From positions 2,070 to 9,112 of the forward strand of contig DMRR01000244.1 of NCBI GenBank assembly GCA_003455275.1: DNA of 7,043 bases, in the 5' to 3' direction. The first letter of the stretch is position 1, and every line of letters begins with the position of its first letter. Below are positions 1 to 4,600 of this stretch, piece by piece. The notes under the pieces are model-generated. The model searched no databases. It had not been told where the DNA came from and was given only the letters and a program-made list of their open reading frames with translations. Source of the stretch: Bacteroidota bacterium. GTDB taxonomy: Bacteria > Bacteroidota > Bacteroidia > Chitinophagales > UBA10324. A program made the translations under genes and the position numbers.

Positions 1-666
1 CCACAACGCTGGAGTTCTTTTGATGTGGTGAAGAAAGTAAGCTTACTCACTCGTCCGAAAAAAGTAGGGCATGCCGGAACGCTTGATCCGCTTGCAACAG
101 GACTGATGGTTATGCTTACAGGTACTAAAACAAAAGAGATGATTAAACTTTCGGAGGGCGATAAAGAATACACCGGCACTTTTTTTCTTGGCGCTACCAC
201 TGAATCTCATGACCTGGAAAAACCAATTGATAAAATTTTTCAGACTGATCATATCACCGATGAAATGATTTTTAGTTTGGCAAAAAGTATGATTGGTGCA
301 TTTGCACAAACACCACCGGTTCACTCTGCCAAAAAGCGCGACGGTGTCCGGTATTATAAAATGGCAAGGCGCGGCGAAGCGTTTCAGCGAATTAAATCGT
401 GGGTGGAGTTGAAGGAATTTGAAATCACACGGATTGAAATGCCCGTGGTAGATTTCAGAATTGTTTGCAGCAAGGGATTTTATGTTCGCTCTCTCGCTCA
501 TGATTTCGGAGAAAAGTTAAACAGCGGCGCGCACCTCATTTCTCTTCGCAGAATAAGGAGCGGAGCATTTCATGTGAAAGATGCAATGACAATAGAAGCA
601 TTTTCAGAATTTGTGATGAATGAAAAAGAAAACTATCAGAATGAAAGTTTATCGCAGTATCAATAA
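1..666 (+). CDS. truB: tRNA pseudouridine(55) synthase TruB (5' partial)
   Basis: This enzyme converts uridine 55 of the T-loop to pseudouridine in most tRNAs, in the cytoplasm. The frame is open from base 1, so the true start lies upstream; the first visible residues (PQRWSSFDVVKK) match the 'KPxxWTSFDVV' stretch near the N-terminus of TruB, so probably only 15-25 residues are missing. Numbering from the first visible residue, GHAGTLDPLATG (23-34) carries the catalytic Asp29. Tyr57 in DKEY sits 28 residues later, the same spacing as Asp48 and Tyr76 of E. coli TruB. PPVHSAKK (105-112) is the usual PPxxSAxK block, and SKGFYVRS (157-164) holds the conserved Arg163. The visible 221 residues end soon after GAHLISLRRIRSG, so this is the short form lacking a clear C-terminal PUA-like domain. 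Its 3' end overlaps ribF, which suggests co-transcription and coupled translation. Confidence 0.96.
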   Translation, partial: PQRWSSFDVVKKVSLLTRPKKVGHAGTLDPLATGLMVMLTGTKTKEMIKLSEGDKEYTGTFFLGATTESHDLEKPIDKIFQTDHITDEMIFSLAKSMIGAFAQTPPVHSAKKRDGVRYYKMARRGEAFQRIKSWVELKEFEITRIEMPVVDFRIVCSKGFYVRSLAHDFGEKLNSGAHLISLRRIRSGAFHVKDAMTIEAFSEFVMNEKENYQNESLSQYQ

Positions 667-1567
667 TTTACCAAAGTTTAATAACCCTGTCATCACAATC
701 GGAACTTTTGATGGCGTGCATGAAGGCCACCGTCACCTGATTCAAAAAATAAATTTACTTGCAAATAATATTTCAGGCGAAAGTGTCATCATCACATTTG
801 TTCCGCATCCGCGACTGATTGTTCATCCTGACGATAAATCGCTACGCATACTTTCAACCACGGAAGAAAAAATAAAACTGCTGGAGGCAGAAAATGTAGA
901 TACACTGGTCATTGTTGGTTTTACCAAAGAGTTTTCAGTTCAGAGCGCCAAAGAATATTTAGAAAATTTTTTGGTAAAAAATTTTCACCCTTCAGTAATT
1001 GTTACCGGCTACAACCACCATTTTGGCCATCATCGCGATGGAAATATTGAAATGCTGCGCAAGTTTGAAAATGAGTTTAATTACAAAGTTGAAGAGCTTA
1101 GCAAGCAACTGGTAGATGATATAGCAGTAAGCAGCACCCGTATTCGCATTGCATTGCAGGAAGGCGACATTGATTTAGCCACTCATTTGCTGGGTCATGC
1201 TTATTCTATTTCCGGAATTGTAGTTCACGGTCAGCATCTCGGTAATCAAATTGGTTTTCCCACAGCAAATATTTTGGTAAATGATCAGCTGAAATTGATT
1301 CCAGCTGATGGCGTGTATGCTGTTCGTGTACGATGGAATGAAAATGTTTTTTCCGGAATGATGAATATCGGTTTCCGGCCTACAGTGGATGGCTTGCATC
1401 ATAAACTCGAAGTTCATCTTATGGATTTTGATTCCGACCTGTATGGTCAGCAGTTGGAAATTGAATTTGTAAAGCGACTGAGAGATGAAAAAAAATTTTC
1501 ATCGCTTGATGAATTGAAGGATCAATTAAAGCTTGATAAAGAGAATGCAATTCGTTTTTTAAAATAA
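641..1567 (+). CDS. ribF: Bifunctional riboflavin kinase / FAD synthetase RibF
   Basis: This cytoplasmic enzyme phosphorylates riboflavin to FMN and then adenylylates FMN to FAD. The 308-residue product is full length for the family. The N-terminal FAD synthetase (nucleotidyltransferase) domain shows GTFDGVHEGH (21-30), with the HxGH signature, then FVPHP (53-57) and VSSTRIR (163-169). The segment GYNHHFG (123-129) has Asn where many homologues have Asp. The C-terminal riboflavin kinase domain shows GFPTAN (205-210), GVYAVRV (224-230), MNIGFRPTVDG (241-251), and the ending EVHLMDFDSDLYGQ followed by FVKRLRDEKKF. I chose the ATG at 641 because MKVYRSIN is the usual N-terminus in this phylum. 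An in-frame ATG at 620 would add seven residues (MKKKTIR). With the 641 start the gene overlaps truB by 26 bases; rlmH follows after 11 bases. Confidence 0.96.
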   Translation: MKVYRSINNLPKFNNPVITIGTFDGVHEGHRHLIQKINLLANNISGESVIITFVPHPRLIVHPDDKSLRILSTTEEKIKLLEAENVDTLVIVGFTKEFSVQSAKEYLENFLVKNFHPSVIVTGYNHHFGHHRDGNIEMLRKFENEFNYKVEELSKQLVDDIAVSSTRIRIALQEGDIDLATHLLGHAYSISGIVVHGQHLGNQIGFPTANILVNDQLKLIPADGVYAVRVRWNENVFSGMMNIGFRPTVDGLHHKLEVHLMDFDSDLYGQQLEIEFVKRLRDEKKFSSLDELKDQLKLDKENAIRFLK

Positions 1568-1578
1568 TTATTCGCTCC

Positions 1579-2043
1579 ATGAAAATCCTGCTGGTCTCTT
1601 TTACCAGAAAAGAAGAAAACTATATCAGCGAAGGAGTTGCTGAGTTTGAAAAGCGAATAAGGAAATACAATTCCTTCGAAACAAAAATCATTAAAGCTCC
1701 GTCCGGTGCAAATTCAACAGAGCAACTGAAAGCAGAAGAAAAATTACTTGCCCCATTTTTCACTCCCGATGCATTCATAATTCTGCTGGACGAAAAAGGA
1801 ATACAATTTTCTTCAAAAAAATTTGCTGACTTTCTTCAGACAAAAATGAATTCCGGAAAAAAGAATTTGGTCTTTGTGATTGGCGGTGCATACGGATTTT
1901 CTGCTGAAGTAAAAAAGAAAGCCAGTGATTTGATTTCACTCTCAGCACTCACCTTTCCACACCAGTTGGCGAAACTTATTTTCTGCGAGCAACTCTACCG
2001 CGCATTCACCATTCTTCGCGGTGAGAAATATCATCATGAATAA
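1579..2043 (+). CDS. rlmH: 23S rRNA (pseudouridine(1915)-N(3))-methyltransferase RlmH
   Basis: RlmH is a SPOUT-class methyltransferase. It uses S-adenosylmethionine to methylate N3 of pseudouridine 1915 in helix 69 of 23S rRNA, acting on assembled 70S ribosomes. The product is 154 residues, typical for the family. Visible signatures are MKILLVSF at the N-terminus, LDEKG (70-74), the glycine-rich FVIGGAYG (99-106) of the trefoil-knot cofactor site, LSALTFPHQLAK (121-132), EQLYRA (137-142), and the short conserved tail ending YHHE (151-154). It begins 11 bases after the ribF stop, with no room for a convincing separate promoter, so it is probably the last gene of a truB-ribF-rlmH transcript. 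No strong Shine-Dalgarno sequence precedes the ATG, as is usual in Bacteroidota. Nothing about the gene is odd. Confidence 0.96.
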   Translation: MKILLVSFTRKEENYISEGVAEFEKRIRKYNSFETKIIKAPSGANSTEQLKAEEKLLAPFFTPDAFIILLDEKGIQFSSKKFADFLQTKMNSGKKNLVFVIGGAYGFSAEVKKKASDLISLSALTFPHQLAKLIFCEQLYRAFTILRGEKYHHE

Positions 2044-2045
2044 AA

Positions 2046-2122
2046 TCACTTTCTCTTGATGAAGAAGGTGAAGGCGTAACCAACCGCGATTGTAACTGCA
2101 GCCAGTTTAAAGAAATTTTCAT
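2046..2122 (-). pseudogene. Possible small membrane-protein ORF, apparently frameshifted
   Basis: On the minus strand a frame closed by a TGA at 2048-2046 reads LAAVTIAVGYAF and ends FFIKRK, which looks like one transmembrane helix followed by a basic tail. The frame has no start codon: an in-frame TAA lies about 30 bases upstream of the hydrophobic stretch, with no ATG, GTG or TTG between them. An ATG at 2122-2120 is in another frame, separated only by a run of four A. With five A there, the product would be a 25-residue peptide beginning MKNFFKLAA. This could be a sequencing or assembly indel, a recent inactivation, or chance in AT-rich DNA. I do not recognise a family. It would converge on rlmH and end three bases past the rlmH stop. 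Confidence 0.2.
2047..2070 (+). other. Hairpin just after rlmH
   Basis: The arms CACTTTCT (2047-2054) and AGAAGGTG (2063-2070) can form eight pairs, one of them G-U, around an 8-base loop, three bases after the rlmH stop. No T run follows on the plus strand, so it is not a standard intrinsic terminator. It could protect the 3' end of the truB-ribF-rlmH mRNA, or be chance. It also overlaps the end of the possible minus-strand small ORF. Confidence 0.25.
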
Positions 2123-2174
2123 CACTTGTAAGTTATCTATCCACTTATGCTAAACTGAATCTTTATGCTGCTCA

Positions 2175-2214
2175 CTAATGAGAACCGCAACCAATTGCTC
2201 ATCAGGAAATTTTT
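2175..2214 (+). terminator. Weak candidate terminator for the truB-ribF-rlmH transcript
   Basis: CTAATGAG (2175-2182) and CTCATCAG (2198-2205) pair at seven of eight positions around a 15-base loop, and TTTTT follows at 2210-2214. The T run lies on the correct side for plus-strand transcription, about 130 bases after rlmH. The long loop, the A-C mismatch and the four bases between stem and T run make it weak. On the minus strand the same stem pairs at all eight positions with one G-U, but the T run is absent, so it could only be a 3' hairpin for the receptor mRNA. The rest of the 187-base convergent gap shows nothing else convincing. Confidence 0.25.
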
Positions 2215-2230
2215 GCTCCGCCAACTGAAA

Positions 2231-4501
2231 TCAGAAGGTAAGGTTTACACCAATGCTCGGAAGAATGGGCAACTGATTCACACGCTGATAACGCACGCGA
2301 TCGAAATAAAAAATATTTTTCCGGTTGTAAACATTGATAATGCTTGCATTCGCTTCGAACACTGAGTTCTCACTCAATTTGAAAACACGCTTGAGCGAAA
2401 TATCAAGCCTGTGATAAAATGGAAGGCGGCCTGCATTTAATGTAGAATCATAAATAATTCCGAGCTGACCATTGCCATTAACATAATTGGTGTTGATGCC
2501 ATCGAGAAAATCAAAGAACTCATAAAAGCCCTGTGTTCTGGTGAAGGGAAATCCGGATCCCAGGTTCCAGCGTGCATCTGCCTGCCACTGCTTATTCTTT
2601 CCGAAAGTGTAACTCACCACCACATTCGCATTGTGGCGGCGATCATAGTGTGGCGGATATATCTGCTCGCCATTGTTGCGGTGGATGAATCCAAGAGAAT
2701 ATCCAGTCCAGATATACAAGTTATTGAAATCATATTTGAAAAGAACATCGACTCCATAAGCATTTCCGGTCTCAATCTGAAAATCAGGATCGGTAGGATA
2801 TTGTTTGTTCCGATTCAGGTTGATGAGCTGACCAAAATATTTGTAATAAGATTCTACGGTAAGGTCCAGGTGTTTTGTTACATCAAACTCCACCCCGCCA
2901 ACTGTATGATAAGCTCGCTGCAAATTATCCTTTGTCACTTCGCCATCTATTCCGTCAAGCTCCTGATCAGGCCCTGTAAGATAACCGGAGAAAAGATTCA
3001 CAACATCTTTATCTGATTTTGTGCTGATAAAATTCTGAGTATAAATTCCTGCAGAACCTTTCAGCCGCACATTTTCATTCAGGTTATACTTGATGGCAAT
3101 TCTGGGTTCGGGAGAAAAAACTGGGAGCGATGCATAATACTGAATGCGGAAACTTGGTTCGAACACTACACGATCCCAAACTTTTTTTAATGTCACATAT
3201 CCTCCTATCTCCGTGGTATTTTGATCCTGACCTATTCTTAATCCAAGTGAATTGAAGAACTCAAACTCAGTGCGATAACCGCCAATAGTGAAACCATATT
3301 TCACTTCAGAACTGTGCGGTAGAAAATAAGTGAAGTAAGTGCTCAGGTCAAATCCATTGATTCGGCTGGTGCGGGGTTTTTCGTCTGCTTCCTGCAATTG
3401 GATTTTGTAATCTGAGTACGACAGCGAACCACCAATTAACATGTTGGAACCTCCGGGCACCAAAACAAAATTGGTTCCTCCGCCATAAGTATTCCAGTTG
3501 AAATCACTGACACCATTGTAGTTCACATGATCAGTAAAGTTGAATCCAAAAAGATTGAGCTTACTTCCGGATCCGCTGTTCATTGAAAACTTTCCATAGA
3601 AATCATTGAATGCATAAGGAAGACCGGCAGTATCTATATAAGTATAAACTTTTTTTGAAGTTCTGTTTAAGTACGAACTTTTTGCATCGAACAGCCAGCT
3701 GATGCTGTTTCCTTCCTTATCAATTTTTTTCAGCGGAGATTCAATAAGTATTTTACTCATGAATGGGCTGGCAGAAATTTTTCCGGCAAATCTTTTTTTA
3801 TTTCCATCACGCGTGGCCACATCAACTACTGCATTCATTCTGCCGCCATATTCAGCACTGAATCCTCCGGTAATAACATTTACATTCTTGATTATATCAG
3901 TTTCAAAAACTGAAAACAATCCAATAGAGTGAAAAGGATTGTAAATGGTCATGCCGTCGAGCAACACTTTATTCTGAATAGGTGACCCGCCTCGTATATA
4001 CAGTTCTCCACCCTGGTCGCCGGTAAATATGATTCCGGGAATAACCTGCAGGTATTGCGCCAGATCATGCTCACCTCCTACTGATGGCAATCGCTGAATG
4101 TCTTTAGCAGTAAGTTTTGTTAGCCCAATATTGGTTTCTGTTTTCTTCGCTTCTTTCTCAGCATTGATGGTGACATTCGAAAGCTGAACGCCTTTTTGTT
4201 CAAGAAATATTTTTTCGGTGATGATATCGTTTGCTTTCACGGTTACACTTATCAATGAAGTATCATATCCGATGTTGGTACAGAATAAAGTATAGTCGCC
4301 CGGAGTAATATCACTGATCGAGAAAAAACCATTGAGATCAGTAGTGCCTCCAGTTGTAGTTCCTTTAAGAATTACATTGGTATAGGTCATCGGTTCACCG
4401 GTATTTTTATCGGTAACCGTTCCGCGGATGACGCCTTTTTGAGCAAATGAAAATGAAAAAATAAAAATGAAAGGGAGAGAAACAGAGAGGCGTCTAATCA
4501 T
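2231..4501 (-). CDS. TonB-dependent outer-membrane receptor with N-terminal carboxypeptidase-regulatory-like domain
   Basis: This is an outer-membrane beta-barrel transporter that should import a scarce ligand using TonB-ExbB-ExbD energy; the ligand cannot be told from sequence. The 756-residue product begins with a signal peptide (basic MIRR, hydrophobic 8-20, likely cleavage before Gln21). A CarboxypepD_reg-like domain follows (about 24-105, including GTVTDKNTGEPMTYTNV and DLNGFFSI). The plug domain spans about 125-232, with LPSVGGEHDLAQYLQVIPG, LYIRGGSP (167-174), VLLDGMTIYNPFH and GGFSAEYGGRMNAVVDV. The remainder is barrel, rich in alternating aromatic residues, and ends GVNLTF with the terminal Phe typical of outer-membrane barrels. 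It is much shorter than SusC proteins (about 1,000 residues), and no SusD-like lipoprotein is in view, so it is not an ordinary glycan-utilisation pair. The start at 4501 gives a clean signal peptide. The gene lies 99 bases downstream of the T9SS protein gene on the same strand. Confidence 0.93.
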   Translation of the reverse strand: MIRRLSVSLPFIFIFSFSFAQKGVIRGTVTDKNTGEPMTYTNVILKGTTTGGTTDLNGFFSISDITPGDYTLFCTNIGYDTSLISVTVKANDIITEKIFLEQKGVQLSNVTINAEKEAKKTETNIGLTKLTAKDIQRLPSVGGEHDLAQYLQVIPGIIFTGDQGGELYIRGGSPIQNKVLLDGMTIYNPFHSIGLFSVFETDIIKNVNVITGGFSAEYGGRMNAVVDVATRDGNKKRFAGKISASPFMSKILIESPLKKIDKEGNSISWLFDAKSSYLNRTSKKVYTYIDTAGLPYAFNDFYGKFSMNSGSGSKLNLFGFNFTDHVNYNGVSDFNWNTYGGGTNFVLVPGGSNMLIGGSLSYSDYKIQLQEADEKPRTSRINGFDLSTYFTYFLPHSSEVKYGFTIGGYRTEFEFFNSLGLRIGQDQNTTEIGGYVTLKKVWDRVVFEPSFRIQYYASLPVFSPEPRIAIKYNLNENVRLKGSAGIYTQNFISTKSDKDVVNLFSGYLTGPDQELDGIDGEVTKDNLQRAYHTVGGVEFDVTKHLDLTVESYYKYFGQLINLNRNKQYPTDPDFQIETGNAYGVDVLFKYDFNNLYIWTGYSLGFIHRNNGEQIYPPHYDRRHNANVVVSYTFGKNKQWQADARWNLGSGFPFTRTQGFYEFFDFLDGINTNYVNGNGQLGIIYDSTLNAGRLPFYHRLDISLKRVFKLSENSVFEANASIINVYNRKNIFYFDRVRYQRVNQLPILPSIGVNLTF

Positions 4502-4525
4502 TTAGCGGTTGAGAGTTGTGTGGCG

Positions 4526-4563
4526 CAAAGTAAATCGCATCAATCGTTTTGTAGCAACAACAA
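4526..4563 (-). promoter_or_regulatory. Possible Bacteroidota-type promoter for the receptor gene
   Basis: Read on the minus strand, TTGTTGTTG (4563-4555) is followed by TTACTTTG (4533-4526). This resembles the Bacteroidota sigma factor pattern of an upstream TTG element and TAnnTTTG, with one mismatch in the second element. The spacing is 21 bases from the last TTG to TTACTTTG. Transcription would start roughly 18-20 bases before the receptor ATG. The sequence is AT-rich and the mismatch falls at a conserved A, so this is only suggestive. Confidence 0.3.
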
Positions 4564-4577
4564 ATTTTTTCGATTGT

Positions 4578-4595
4578 AAAAAAATTGTCACAATT
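4578..4595 (-). terminator. Palindrome plus T run after the T9SS protein gene
   Basis: On the minus strand, AATTGTGACAATT (4595-4583) is a perfect 6-base inverted repeat around one G. It would fold as a 5-bp stem with a 3-base loop, and its last two T bases begin a run of seven T (4584-4578). It begins five bases after the stop codon at 4601, where an intrinsic terminator would be expected. The stem has only one G-C pair, so it would be weak. The palindrome could equally be a protein-binding site 20 bases upstream of the candidate promoter of the receptor gene. Confidence 0.3.
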
Positions 4596-4600
4596 AGTTT

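Noticed and set aside
43..501. 152-codon open frame on the minus strand opposite truB
   Set aside because: It lies wholly antisense to truB, whose catalytic and structural motifs are intact. The predicted protein is low in recognisable features and rich in Cys, His and Phe, as expected from a shadow frame.
2004..2122. Minus-strand ORF starting MKISLNWLQ, which resembles the N-terminus of phenylalanyl-tRNA synthetase beta (PheT)
   Set aside because: The likeness stops after about nine residues. The frame then becomes Ser/Pro-rich, runs into the antisense of rlmH and shows no tRNA-binding domain.
2165..2365. 66-codon plus-strand frame across the receptor 3' end
   Set aside because: Most of it is antisense to the conserved C-terminal strands of the TonB-dependent receptor, and no domain or start context supports it.
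2231..4501. SusC-type glycan importer
   Set aside because: At 756 residues the protein is well below the usual SusC length, and no susD, glycoside hydrolase or sulfatase gene is adjacent. A general TonB-dependent receptor is the safer call.
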